DNA from: Clostridia bacterium
GTDB taxonomy: Bacteria > Bacillota > Clostridia > Peptostreptococcales > Acidaminobacteraceae
Length of the DNA: 64,000 bases
Assembly (NCBI GenBank): GCA_018399635.1
Contig: JAGYOH010000016.1
Coordinates: 1-64,000, forward strand
Reading direction: 5' to 3'
Below the pieces are notes generated by a model. The model searched no databases and was not told the DNA's origin. It saw only the letters and a program-made list of their open reading frames with translations. Positions within the stretch are counted from its first letter, which is position 1. Each line of letters starts with the position of its first letter. The translations under genes and the position numbers were made by a program. This document shows, piece after piece, positions 25,965-34,498 of this stretch.

Positions 25965-26920
25965 GAGCTTTGGTGACGGGAGCGGGAGGCTTCATCGGCC
26001 ATCATCTGGTCAAAAGACTGAAGGCCGAAGGCTACTGGGTAAGAGGTGTCGACTTGAAACATCCTCTCTTTGAGCCTACCCTGGCCGATGAATTTTTCAT
26101 CGGGGACCTGCGAGGCCCTGAAATGGCCCTGCAAGCCGTGGAAGGGTCCCTGGACGAGGTCTACTAGCTGGCGGCGGACATGGGGGGAGCCGGCTATATT
26201 TTTACCGGGGACCACGACGCCCAGATTATGCACAATTCCGCCATGATCAATCTCAACCTGCTGGAAGCCTGTAGAATTCAGGGGATCAAGAAAATCTTCT
26301 ACTCCTCCTCCGCCTGCATCTACCCGGCCTACAACCAGCAGGACCCAAAGAACCCCCTCTGCACGGAAGCATCCGCCTATCCGGCGGATCCCGACAGTGA
26401 ATACGGGTGGGAAAAGCTTTTCAGCGAAAGGCTCTACCTCTCCTATCAGAGAAATTACGGGATTCAGGTCAGAATAGCCCGATTTCACAATATTTTTGGT
26501 CCTTTAGGGACCTTTGAGGGCGGGAGGGAAAAGGCCCCGGCGGCCCTTTGTCGCAAGACGGCCATGGCCTCGTCTGGTGAGGCCCTTGAAATCTGGGGAG
26601 ACGGCGGGCAGAGCCGGACCTTTTTGTACATCGACGAGGGGATCGAAGGAATCCGACGCCTCATGGCCTCTGATTTTTCAGGCCCCGTCAACCTGGGTTC
26701 GGAGGAAATGATCACCATTGAGAATCTGGCCAGAATGATCATCGGCATTTCCGGCAAGGACCTGTCCCTCAAGAATATTCCAGGCCCCCAGGGGGTAAGA
26801 GGCCGCACCTCCGACAACCGGCTGCTTCAGGAGAAAATCGGCTGGGTTCCGACCCGTCCCTTAGAGGAAGGCCTTCGGGAGACCTACCGCTGGATTGAAG
26901 CAAGCATCAACAAGGGATGA
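25961..26920 (+). pseudogene. GDP-mannose 3',5'-epimerase-like NAD-dependent epimerase, interrupted by one in-frame amber codon
   Basis: Full-length extended SDR of about 319 codons with NAD motif TGAGGFIGHH at the N-terminus, catalytic SSSACIYP and YGWEK (Tyr/Lys), and the characteristic GPLGTFEGGREKAPAALCRK, QSRTFLYIDEGIEGIRRLM and GPVNLGSEEM of GDP-mannose 3',5'-epimerases. Codon 69 is TAG, between EVY and LAADMGG, where the family has a His, Gln or Asn; CAG to TAG would explain it. The frame is otherwise perfect on both sides, so the lesion is either very recent, a base-call error, or suppressed. A downstream ATG at 26180 would give a protein lacking the NAD-binding strands. It belongs to glycan block 1. 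Confidence 0.85.
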
Positions 26921-27079
26921 CCGATGCCGGGGTTGGACATTTTCAGAAAAATCGCATTGGACCACCCCAAGTGAAACGCTGTTGATTATTTTACGGGAAT
27001 CCTGCAGACTCACCCCTTTGAGTCGATAGTGGCGGCTTCCTGATTTGCGCAGAAGAATTGATTGAGCAGTTGGAGGAAT

Positions 27080-27994
27080 ATGATGGCCTTGATCAGTGTG
27101 ATTATCCCGACCCACAACCGGAAATTGCTTTTGAAAAGAGCAATCAGGAGTGCCTTGAAGCAATCCTATACCCAGATTGAAATCATTGTGGTCGATGATG
27201 CTTCGACGGATGGCACCCCGGAGATTGTAGAAGCAATAATGGATGACAGGGTCAGGTATCATTATGTCCGGGGGGGAAGGGGGAGCAACCACGCGAGAAA
27301 TGTGGGAATAGGATTGTCCCGTGGTGCCTTCATCGCTTTTTTGGACGATGATGACGAATGGCTGCCCCGAAAACTGGAAAAACAACTGGCATTGTTCAAG
27401 GCCGATTCGAACGTTGGACTGGTGTTTACTGGAACAAAGGTCATCTTTGATGACTGGCACCGGCATTATGACAATCTGCCTTCTCTTGGCGGTAATCTGA
27501 AGCGGGCGATTCTGGTGAAGAATCAGATTGGATCTACCTCTACAGTCATGGTGAGAAAGGAAGTATTAGACGGGTCTGGTGCCTTTGATGATACCCTAGG
27601 GGCCCGACAGGACCATGATCTCTGGATTCGAATCTGTCAGCAGACCCGGGTCGCCCCAGTTGCAGAAGCCCTGGTGATTTATCACAACAGCCTGAGTCAC
27701 AGGCAGATTTCAAATTCGACTCAAAAGTACCAGGAAGCGACTGACTACCTCAATGTGAAATATGCGGCACTCTACGAGAAGATGACGGACGAAGAAAGAA
27801 CCCTTAAAGAAAAAAATGACCTCTGGGTCCTTTTCACCAGGGCCTTGCGCAACGGTGAAAAGAAAAGGGCCAGAAGGTATCTGCAGGAGAGTTCGGCAGC
27901 CATTGGTTTGATGAAAAAATTCCTGATGTGGGGAATGACCCTGCTGGATTACAGGACCTTGCTGAAAATCAGGGGCAGGCACAAAATCGGTTAG
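27080..27994 (+). CDS. GT2 family glycosyltransferase
   Basis: About 304 residues with the GT-A fold of family 2: N-terminal ISVIIPTHNR, IIVVDDASTDGT (first Asp pair), ARNVGIGLSRGAFIAFLDDDDEW (DXD metal site), then LGARQDHDLWIRI as the acceptor-side catalytic region. The C-terminus is hydrophilic with no membrane anchor. The start is ATG 27080 behind GGAGG; an ATG directly follows. It probably adds one sugar to the surface glycan made by block 1. Confidence 0.88.
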   Translation: MMALISVIIPTHNRKLLLKRAIRSALKQSYTQIEIIVVDDASTDGTPEIVEAIMDDRVRYHYVRGGRGSNHARNVGIGLSRGAFIAFLDDDDEWLPRKLEKQLALFKADSNVGLVFTGTKVIFDDWHRHYDNLPSLGGNLKRAILVKNQIGSTSTVMVRKEVLDGSGAFDDTLGARQDHDLWIRICQQTRVAPVAEALVIYHNSLSHRQISNSTQKYQEATDYLNVKYAALYEKMTDEERTLKEKNDLWVLFTRALRNGEKKRARRYLQESSAAIGLMKKFLMWGMTLLDYRTLLKIRGRHKIG

Positions 27995-28216
27995 ACGAAT
28001 TAGCAGTGTGTGGTGTTAATCTTTGAAAGCCGACGAAAAGATCAAGCAGAATTGTAGTTGATACAGGAAGGTATGCTTTGCTTCAGGGTCATTTGTGGAA
28101 TTGACCCCGAAGGAGAACGCCCGGTTGAAGTGCTTCTGAGAGCGCACCATGAAGACGACGTGATAGAGGAAGAGACCAGACCCGATGGAGTTTTCCTGAC
28201 TAAGAAAGGAGAGCCT

Positions 28217-28957
28217 ATGATTTCAGTAATCACGCCCCTGTACAGCAAGGAGAAATTCATCGCATCGACAATCGAATCCGTAATGGGTCAGACGGTTGCG
28301 GACTGGGAGATGATCATTGTCGATGACGGGTCAAAGGACAGCAGTCTTTCCATAGCAAGAAGGTATGCTGATAATGACCCGAGAATCAGACTGGTGGCGG
28401 TGAGTGAAAACCAAGGGGCGGCCGTGGCCCGAAACAAAGGACTCTCCAGGGCGAAGGGGCGTTACATTGCTTTTTTGGATGGGGATGACCTGTGGGAACC
28501 CTGCAAGCTCGAAAGACAGCTTGAATTCATGGAGAGAGGTGGATGGGGATTCACTTATACGAACTACGGTCTGATCGACCACGAGGGAAAAATCATCAAG
28601 AAGGGTTTCAGGATGCCGCTTGAGTTCAATTACGAGGATTTGCTCAAAAATACGGCCATTGGCTGTTCCACGGTCATGATTGACCGCCAGAGAATGGGTG
28701 ACTTCAGGATGCCTTTAAAACGAGCCGGACAGGATACGGCGACCTGGCTCATGCTTCTGAGACAAGGGGGCAGTGCCCACGGCATTGACGAACTCCTGGG
28801 ATGGTATAGAAAGCTCCCTGGTTCCGTTTCCAGCAACAAACTCAAAGCCCTTGCAAGAACCTGGGAGACATACCGCACTTTTGAGGGGCTCTCCGTGAGT
28901 AGAGCCATCAGGAGTTATCTGCCCTATGTGTTCAATGCCATCAAAAGAAGGTACTAG
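28217..28957 (+). CDS. GT2 family glycosyltransferase
   Basis: A 246-residue GT-A enzyme: MISVITPLYSKEKFI at the N-terminus, MIIVDDGSKDSS, ARNKGLSRAKGRYIAFLDGDDLW (DXD) and a short C-terminal domain (RAGQDTATWLMLLRQG). The ATG at 28217 has AAAGGAGA 7 bp upstream; the frame is open further upstream, but that part has no family similarity. The size fits the short WcaA-like GT2 group. It is next to another GT2 in the same orientation. Confidence 0.87.
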   Translation: MISVITPLYSKEKFIASTIESVMGQTVADWEMIIVDDGSKDSSLSIARRYADNDPRIRLVAVSENQGAAVARNKGLSRAKGRYIAFLDGDDLWEPCKLERQLEFMERGGWGFTYTNYGLIDHEGKIIKKGFRMPLEFNYEDLLKNTAIGCSTVMIDRQRMGDFRMPLKRAGQDTATWLMLLRQGGSAHGIDELLGWYRKLPGSVSSNKLKALARTWETYRTFEGLSVSRAIRSYLPYVFNAIKRRY

Positions 28958-29018
28958 GGACGTAGACCAGATTCGCTGCTGTTTACAAGTGAATGGGTGA
29001 CGTCAATCAGGAGGATGG

Positions 29019-29936
29019 ATGAGGAATTATAAAAAGCTCACTTTCAGGAAATGGATGAATCGATGGCTGGCCTTCTATTTTCAGAAGGCCCCATGGCCGG
29101 AAGGTCACCTGTCGATGGTTTTTTTCCTCAAGACCGGGAGAAGACTCAAACTGAAAAATCCCAAAATGTATAACGACAAGATCCAGTGGATCAAGTTGTA
29201 TGACCGCAATCCCTTGCTGCCCCGTTTGAACGACAAGCTGCTGGTGAGGGATTATGTGGCCGGCAAGGGGTATGGAAATCTCTTGAATGAACTTCTGGGG
29301 GTCTATGACCGGGTTGAAGCAATCGACCTTGAAGCCTTGCCCGGGGCCTTCGTCCTCAAGGCCAACCACGGTTCCTCCTGGAATATCATCTGCAGGGACA
29401 AGGAGGGCATGGACTGGCAAAGGGAACTGGGCAGGATGGATCTCTGGATTCACTCGAATTATTGCCACGCCAACTATGAGTGGGGGTACCGTGATATCAA
29501 AGCCCGGATTCTCTGCGAAAAATACCTGGGAGACGAAAGGGGTGACCCCCCCATGGATTACAAGTTTTTCTGTTTCAAGGGCATTCCCCGGGTGGTGGCG
29601 GTGGACTACGACCGCTTCAAGAATCACAAGCGGAATCTTTATGACATGGACTGGCACTTCATGGACTGCCGGATCAATTTCGAAAATGACCGGGGTCATC
29701 ACATTGACAAGCCGGTCAATTTTGAGACCATGAAACAGGTGGCGGCTGACTTGTCCCGGGATTTTCACCACGTCCGGGTGGATCTGTACGAAGTCGAGGG
29801 AAAAGTGATATTTTCTGAATTGACTTTTTACAACGGAAGCGGCATGAGCCGGTTACGGCCGGAATCCTTTGAGGAACAGATGGGGGAATGGCTGCAGATC
29901 CCTGAGATTGAAAGGAATGACCATGAAAAAAGATAA
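29019..29936 (+). CDS. TupA-like ATP-grasp protein
   Basis: 305 residues of the ATPgrasp_TupA family: LKNPKMYNDKIQWIKLYDRNP at the N-terminus, FVLKANHGSSWNIIC (ATP-binding loop), ILCEKYLGD, PMDYKFFCFKGIPRVVAVD, and a C-terminal metal-site region VRVDLYEVEGKVIFSELTFYNGSGM. The family is found in capsule and teichuronopeptide loci and is thought to attach amino acids or similar groups to glycans through an acyl phosphate. It overlaps the next ATP-grasp gene by 14 bp. The exact substrate is unknown. Confidence 0.85.
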   Translation: MRNYKKLTFRKWMNRWLAFYFQKAPWPEGHLSMVFFLKTGRRLKLKNPKMYNDKIQWIKLYDRNPLLPRLNDKLLVRDYVAGKGYGNLLNELLGVYDRVEAIDLEALPGAFVLKANHGSSWNIICRDKEGMDWQRELGRMDLWIHSNYCHANYEWGYRDIKARILCEKYLGDERGDPPMDYKFFCFKGIPRVVAVDYDRFKNHKRNLYDMDWHFMDCRINFENDRGHHIDKPVNFETMKQVAADLSRDFHHVRVDLYEVEGKVIFSELTFYNGSGMSRLRPESFEEQMGEWLQIPEIERNDHEKR

Positions 29937-31038
29937 GACGAGACATATCCCCATCCACAATCCCGTTTATCTGGCCATGGGTCATCACCTGGCCAGTGGA
30001 CTCAAAGAGATCAGCTACCGAAGTCGGATCCGCAGAGATGCCGGAAAGATCAGCTTTGAAAGGGACACAGATTATTGCCGGAAGGTGAGGGCCTATTACC
30101 GGTGTTACGGGCTGAGAGGGATTGATTGTTACTGGCACGAACTTTTCAGGAAGACCAGCGGCATAGAAAGTGTCGAATATGTTCCTGAAAACCTTTTCTA
30201 TCGATTCATCGAGCCTCACCACAATGAACTGGAACTCGCGCGGGCCTATGCCGACAAGAGTCTGTACCGGGACCGGTTCGGGGATCTGGTAAAGACCCCC
30301 CGCAACATCATGTGGAAGGGGAGGGGAATTTATCAAAATGACAAAAAAGAAAATATCGGCTTAAGGGGAGCGGTGGACAGTCTCCTCTCAATGCAGGGCA
30401 GATTCGTCATCAAACCGTCATTGATTTCAGGTGGGGGGAGGAAGGTCGCCCTGCTTGAAATCGGGAAGGGAAGGCTTTCCCTCAATCAAGATCCCGTTGA
30501 TCCTGACGAACTGTTGGGTAAGTATGAGGAGCATTTTGTCATTCAGGAATTGATTCACCAGGACAGGAGGCTCGACGGATTCAATCCGGATTCAGTCAAT
30601 TCAGTCAAGGTCATGACCTTGAGAAAGGATCAGGAGATCGTCTTCTTGAACGCTTATCTTCGATTTGGCAGAAGGGGATCTGTTACTGACAATGTCAAAT
30701 CCGGGGGTCTGATGGCAGGTGTCAACTCCCATGGTGAACTGACAGGCCTTGCCATCAGCGGCTCATTTGTGAAATTCGAAGCCCATCCCGACACCGGTCT
30801 GGCATTCAGAGGACCCTACCCCGGTTTTGCTGACATTGTCAAAAGGGCCTTGCTGTTGCATGAAAGGCTTCCCTATTTCAGGTTTGTCACCTGGGACATG
30901 GTCCTCGATGACGAGGGGGAAGTCGTTCTCATTGAAGTCAATTTGTCCCAGCAGGATGTCCGGGGATACCAATTGCTTGGAGGACCGGTTTTCGGCGCCT
31001 ATACGGATTGGATTCTCCGGGAAACCTTTTTAGGGTAA
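29923..31038 (+). CDS. Sugar-transfer-associated ATP-grasp protein
   Basis: About 371 residues of the ATPgrasp_ST type: FVIKPSLISGGGRKVALLEI as the ATP-binding loop, EEHFVIQELIHQD (hinge), SVNSVKVMTLRKDQE, and VTWDMVLDDEGEVVLIEVNLS with the C-terminal Glu/Asn metal ligands. ATG 29923 is preceded by AAAGGA at 6 bp spacing. Two different ATP-grasp enzymes encoded back to back suggest carboxylate-amine or amide-type decoration of the glycan. It is the last gene of block 1, followed by a hairpin. Confidence 0.82.
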   Translation: MKKDKTRHIPIHNPVYLAMGHHLASGLKEISYRSRIRRDAGKISFERDTDYCRKVRAYYRCYGLRGIDCYWHELFRKTSGIESVEYVPENLFYRFIEPHHNELELARAYADKSLYRDRFGDLVKTPRNIMWKGRGIYQNDKKENIGLRGAVDSLLSMQGRFVIKPSLISGGGRKVALLEIGKGRLSLNQDPVDPDELLGKYEEHFVIQELIHQDRRLDGFNPDSVNSVKVMTLRKDQEIVFLNAYLRFGRRGSVTDNVKSGGLMAGVNSHGELTGLAISGSFVKFEAHPDTGLAFRGPYPGFADIVKRALLLHERLPYFRFVTWDMVLDDEGEVVLIEVNLSQQDVRGYQLLGGPVFGAYTDWILRETFLG

Positions 31039-31065
31039 GAAACGGTATTGGACAAGGATATTTGG

Positions 31066-31110
31066 AAAAAGGCGACCCATATTCGGTTGGCTTCCCATTC
31101 GCCTTTTATC
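31066..31110 (+). terminator. Probable terminator of glycan block 1
   Basis: Stem AAAAGGCGA / TCGCCTTTT (9 bp) with a 23-nt loop and T-rich end. Confidence 0.55.
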
Positions 31111-31216
31111 CCCATGCCTGAAGCGAGGGGTGTTTCACCGCAGTTTGGTATATTGTTTTCTGAAAGGAGGAAGGCGGGGTGGCTTTTTCTCCCCCACTTG
31201 AAGCAGGGGGGTATCC

Positions 31217-32065
31217 TTGCCAAGGATGATGAAGCGTTTGACAGTGGGCAATATGGCCAAGATCAACAATATTTCAGCCCAGACCTTGAGGTACTATGAC
31301 AGAATCGGGCTGCTTTCTCCCAATGAAATCGATCCACAGACCGGTTATCGGTACTATCATATCACCCAGAGCGTCAAGCTCGATCTGATCAGTCACATGA
31401 AATACCTGGGCATGAGCCTGGACAAGATCAGAGAGCTCTTTGAAGAAAATGACCAGAAGCGCATCGCCCAGAACATCGACCTTCAGCTGGAGCATCTCCA
31501 GGAAGAAAAGAGGAAGCTTGAAATCATGGAGAAGGCCGCCTTGAAATTCAAGCACAATCTAGAGGAATACGCCCTCGAATCCAAGAAAACCGGGGCGGAG
31601 GTCAGAACCTTCAAGGAGAGAAAAATATTCTGCTACGACGGCAGAGTCAATATTTACGAAAGCGACATGGAGACCTACGAATACATCCTCAGGGAACTGA
31701 AAAAACAAGTCATCCTGAAGAATCTGCCCATGGTGTACTTCTGCAATGCGGGTTCCATCATCCGGGAGAGGGATATCCGAAAGGCGCATTTCATTTCCAC
31801 GGAAATCTTTCTCTTTCTCGATGAATTCTTTCCCCCGGGAGATGGTGTGGCCATCGTTCCCGAGGGCAGATATGCCTGCATCTCCTTCAAGGGAGAGGAG
31901 GGCTTCAGCAATGAGGTTGAAGAAGCCAAAAGACTCCTCGCCTTCATCAGGGACCAGGGGTTTGAAATTGCCGGGGATTATTTGTGCGAGGTGATTACGG
32001 AATTCCCCCTTTTTGAAAAAGACCACCGGGAAATGTTCATCCGACTGCAGATTCCCGTCAAATGA
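31217..32065 (+). CDS. MerR-family transcriptional regulator with effector-binding domain
   Basis: A 282-residue BmrR/BltR-like activator. The N-terminal winged helix (TVGNMAKINNISAQTLRYYD and GLLSPNEIDPQTGYRYY) is followed by a dimerisation coiled coil (about 75-120) and a GyrI-like drug/ligand-binding domain (about 125-280, ending EVITEFPLFEKD...MFIRLQIPVK). The start is TTG 31217 behind AGGGGGG; ATG at 31226 or 31229 is possible. A textbook MerR-type promoter with a 19-bp spacer follows directly downstream, so its target is probably the next transcript (AOR) rather than only its own gene. Confidence 0.88.
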   Translation: MPRMMKRLTVGNMAKINNISAQTLRYYDRIGLLSPNEIDPQTGYRYYHITQSVKLDLISHMKYLGMSLDKIRELFEENDQKRIAQNIDLQLEHLQEEKRKLEIMEKAALKFKHNLEEYALESKKTGAEVRTFKERKIFCYDGRVNIYESDMETYEYILRELKKQVILKNLPMVYFCNAGSIIRERDIRKAHFISTEIFLFLDEFFPPGDGVAIVPEGRYACISFKGEEGFSNEVEEAKRLLAFIRDQGFEIAGDYLCEVITEFPLFEKDHREMFIRLQIPVK

Positions 32066-32070
32066 AATTC

Positions 32071-32101
32071 TTGACCTTATAGCCACTATAAGGTTTATAA
32101 T
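32071..32101 (+). promoter_or_regulatory. MerR-type promoter with 19-bp spacer and palindromic operator
   Basis: TTGACC (-35) and TATAAT (-10) are separated by exactly 19 bp. The spacer overlaps the dyad ACCTTATAG CCA CTATAAGGT. An over-long spacer with a centred dyad is the hallmark of promoters untwisted by MerR-family activators. It fires rightward toward the AOR gene. Confidence 0.8.
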
Positions 32102-32217
32102 GAGGGCAATACCATACACCACTCCGATTCTGTTTTTCCTGCATCGAGGGGCGACAATCACTAGGAGGACAGAACTACAGGGTTCAAGAAGGAATTCTTC
32201 AGCCTGCCGTGATTGCA

Positions 32218-32260
32218 AAGGAGTTTATTCATTGAGTTGAATAAACTCCTTGTCTATTTT
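32218..32260 (+). terminator. Leader terminator upstream of AOR
   Basis: 14-bp perfect stem AAGGAGTTTATTCA / TGAATAAACTCCTT, then TTTTTT. It lies between the MerR-type promoter and the AOR start, so it may attenuate that transcript. Confidence 0.8.
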
Positions 32261-32328
32261 TTGAAAGCGGGGGGTGGTGGGTTGTTCTGCCGGCGCTTCA
32301 TGAGATTTTCAAAGGAGAGGTGAAAGGG

Positions 32329-34170
32329 ATGAACAGGCAAGGTAAACGATTGAGAATTGATTTAGGACAAAGGAGTTTCAAGATCGACAGCATTCCTGAT
32401 GAATGGTATGAAAAATTCATCGGAGGAGAGGGTTTCGCGGTAAAAACCCTTTATGATGAAATCGAGGCCGGGATGGATGCCATGAGTGACAAGAACCTGC
32501 TGGTCTTCGCTCTCGGATCCCTGACAGGCACCAAGGCGCCGGCTTCAGGCAGGCTGTGCATCGGCTTCAAGTCGCCCCTTTCGGGGGCCCTGGGCATGTC
32601 CAATGTCGGAGGTTTCCTCGGCCCCATGATCAAAAAAGCGGGATATGATCTTGTAATCATCGAAGGCAAAAGTGAGAGCCCGGTGTATTTGAGTGTCGTC
32701 AATGACACCGTGGCATTTTTGGATGCCACCGGGCTCTGGGGCCTGGATACGGAAGCAACCGAGGATCGAATCAGAGAAGCCCTGGGGAACGACAAGGTCA
32801 GGATGGCTGAAATCGGTCCTGCCGGAGAAAACCTGGTGAATTTTTCAGCCATCATGATCGACAAGCACCGGGCCGCAGGCCGGGGGGGTGCCGGGGCGGT
32901 GATGGGGAGCAAGGGACTCAAGGCCATCGCCTTCTACGGGGATACGGGCTATGAGGATGCCGACCCTGAAATGATGAGTGTCTTTGCCAAAAGAGCCCGG
33001 GAGGAACTGGATGCCGAGGATTTTGTCAGGGAGGAACTCAAGCCCTTCGGGACGCCCTCCTTCATGGATTCCATCAACGCACTGGGTCTGCTGCCCACGA
33101 AAAACTGGCAATACACCACCTTTGACGCCATGGACAAGATCGGCCATCAGGCCTACCACGAACAGCTTGAAGTCAAGGCCTGGCCCTGTTATGGCTGTCC
33201 CATCGCCTGTGGCAGACACACCACCATCAAGGAGGGGAAATACAAGGGCGAATCAGGAGGCGGTCCTGAATACGAGACCCTGGGGGCCTTCGGTTCAAAA
33301 TGCTTCGTGGATGACCTGAACAGCATCACCATGGCCAACTACATCTGCAACCGCATGGGGATGGATACCATTTCCGCCGGTCAGGTCATCGCCACGGCCA
33401 TGGAGTGGTATGAAAAAGGCTTGATTGATGAAACCACCACCGGTGGCGTCAAGCTGGAGTTCGGCAACGGCGACGCCCTGGTGGCCATGGTGGCAAAAAT
33501 CGCCCGGCGGGAAGGTTATGGAGACGTCCTGGCTGAGGGATCGGTCAAGGCCGCCCGGAAGCTTGGCGGTGAGGCCATGAAGTACACCTTCACGGTGAAG
33601 GGCGTGGAACTGGCCTCCTGTGGTGTCAGAGCCAGCAAGGGGGAAGCCCTGTCCCATGTGATTTCACCCCGGGGGGCGGACCACCTGAGACCCTATGCCT
33701 CGGTAATCGATGCCTTCGGGTATTTGGAAGCCGAGCTCGGGATTGTGGAAAAAGTCTCCCCCTTTGAAGACCGGAACAAGACCTGGGTCAAGCCCTTCAT
33801 GGAACTCTCCATGCTGACCAATCTGCTGGGGGTCTGCCTCTTCAACAGCATCACCCTGGCAGTGAAGGGTTCCACCTGGACGGGACTTTACAATGCGGCG
33901 ACGGGAGAGAAACTGACCCTTCAAAACCTCTTGAAGGGGGCGGAAAGAGTCATCAATCTGGAGAGGATGTTCAATTTCAGAGAGGGCTTTGACATCAAGG
34001 ATGACCAGCTGCCTGTCCGGTTGACCACCGAACCGGCTCCTGACGGACTGGGCAAGGGGGAGGTCGTTGACAATGGACTGATCCTCAGGGAGTTCTATGA
34101 AAGCATGGGCTGGGAGACTGACACCGGCATCCCCACGGAGGCCAAGCTCAATGAACTGAATCTGCTGTAG
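32329..34170 (+). CDS. aor: Tungsten-dependent aldehyde:ferredoxin oxidoreductase family protein
   Basis: 613 residues, the usual AOR length. These cytoplasmic enzymes oxidise aldehydes to acids (or reduce acids) with ferredoxin, using a bis-pyranopterin tungsten cofactor and one 4Fe-4S cluster. The N-terminal domain has IGGEGFAVKTLYDE and GSLTGTKAPASGR; AAGRGGAGAVMGSKGLKAI is a cofactor-loop signature. Cluster ligands are CYGCPIACG (about Cys 287, 290, 294) and a distal Cys in LLGVCLF (about 503). ATG 32329 is chosen, with AAAGGAG about 11 bp upstream; GTG 32320 is too close to it. No ferredoxin or cofactor genes are adjacent, so the gene stands alone under possible MerR control. Confidence 0.92.
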   Translation: MNRQGKRLRIDLGQRSFKIDSIPDEWYEKFIGGEGFAVKTLYDEIEAGMDAMSDKNLLVFALGSLTGTKAPASGRLCIGFKSPLSGALGMSNVGGFLGPMIKKAGYDLVIIEGKSESPVYLSVVNDTVAFLDATGLWGLDTEATEDRIREALGNDKVRMAEIGPAGENLVNFSAIMIDKHRAAGRGGAGAVMGSKGLKAIAFYGDTGYEDADPEMMSVFAKRAREELDAEDFVREELKPFGTPSFMDSINALGLLPTKNWQYTTFDAMDKIGHQAYHEQLEVKAWPCYGCPIACGRHTTIKEGKYKGESGGGPEYETLGAFGSKCFVDDLNSITMANYICNRMGMDTISAGQVIATAMEWYEKGLIDETTTGGVKLEFGNGDALVAMVAKIARREGYGDVLAEGSVKAARKLGGEAMKYTFTVKGVELASCGVRASKGEALSHVISPRGADHLRPYASVIDAFGYLEAELGIVEKVSPFEDRNKTWVKPFMELSMLTNLLGVCLFNSITLAVKGSTWTGLYNAATGEKLTLQNLLKGAERVINLERMFNFREGFDIKDDQLPVRLTTEPAPDGLGKGEVVDNGLILREFYESMGWETDTGIPTEAKLNELNLL

Positions 34171-34198
34171 GAACCATAGAAAGAACCTGATTGGTGAA

Positions 34199-34237
34199 TG
34201 AAGAAGAGCCTTGTGACAGGCTCTTCTTCATATTTTG
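34199..34237 (+). terminator. Terminator of the AOR gene
   Basis: 12-bp stem GAAGAAGAGCCT / AGGCTCTTCTTC, loop of 6, then a TATTTTG tail. Confidence 0.8.
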
Positions 34238-34498
34238 TTGTCTGTGACGATTTCAGCCGCCTTGTATGCTTTGTTGCCAGAACACGCTCGATTTCAGTCG
34301 TGAGAGGTTCAAGCGAAATCAAAGACCGGGAGCCGAAAACACTCCAGCAATCATCTTCCGGTCCGATGAAAGCTGCAGGAATAATTTAATCGGGCTTTTC
34401 AATCTCAATGGGCTTATAATGGAAACAAGTTGACCTTTGCTTTTATCCGGTGAAGGTTTTCAAGTAGGAATAATCCAAAAGGACAATGGAGGGTGACG
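34238..34498. other. Intergenic with an IS605-type end relic
   Basis: Bases 34293-34313 repeat, inverted, the hairpin-flank sequence at 8730-8750 of the decayed tnpB element (21 of 21 bases). No transposase sequence remains here. A TATAAT at 34415-34420 may be the -10 of the following glycosyltransferase gene. Confidence 0.5.
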
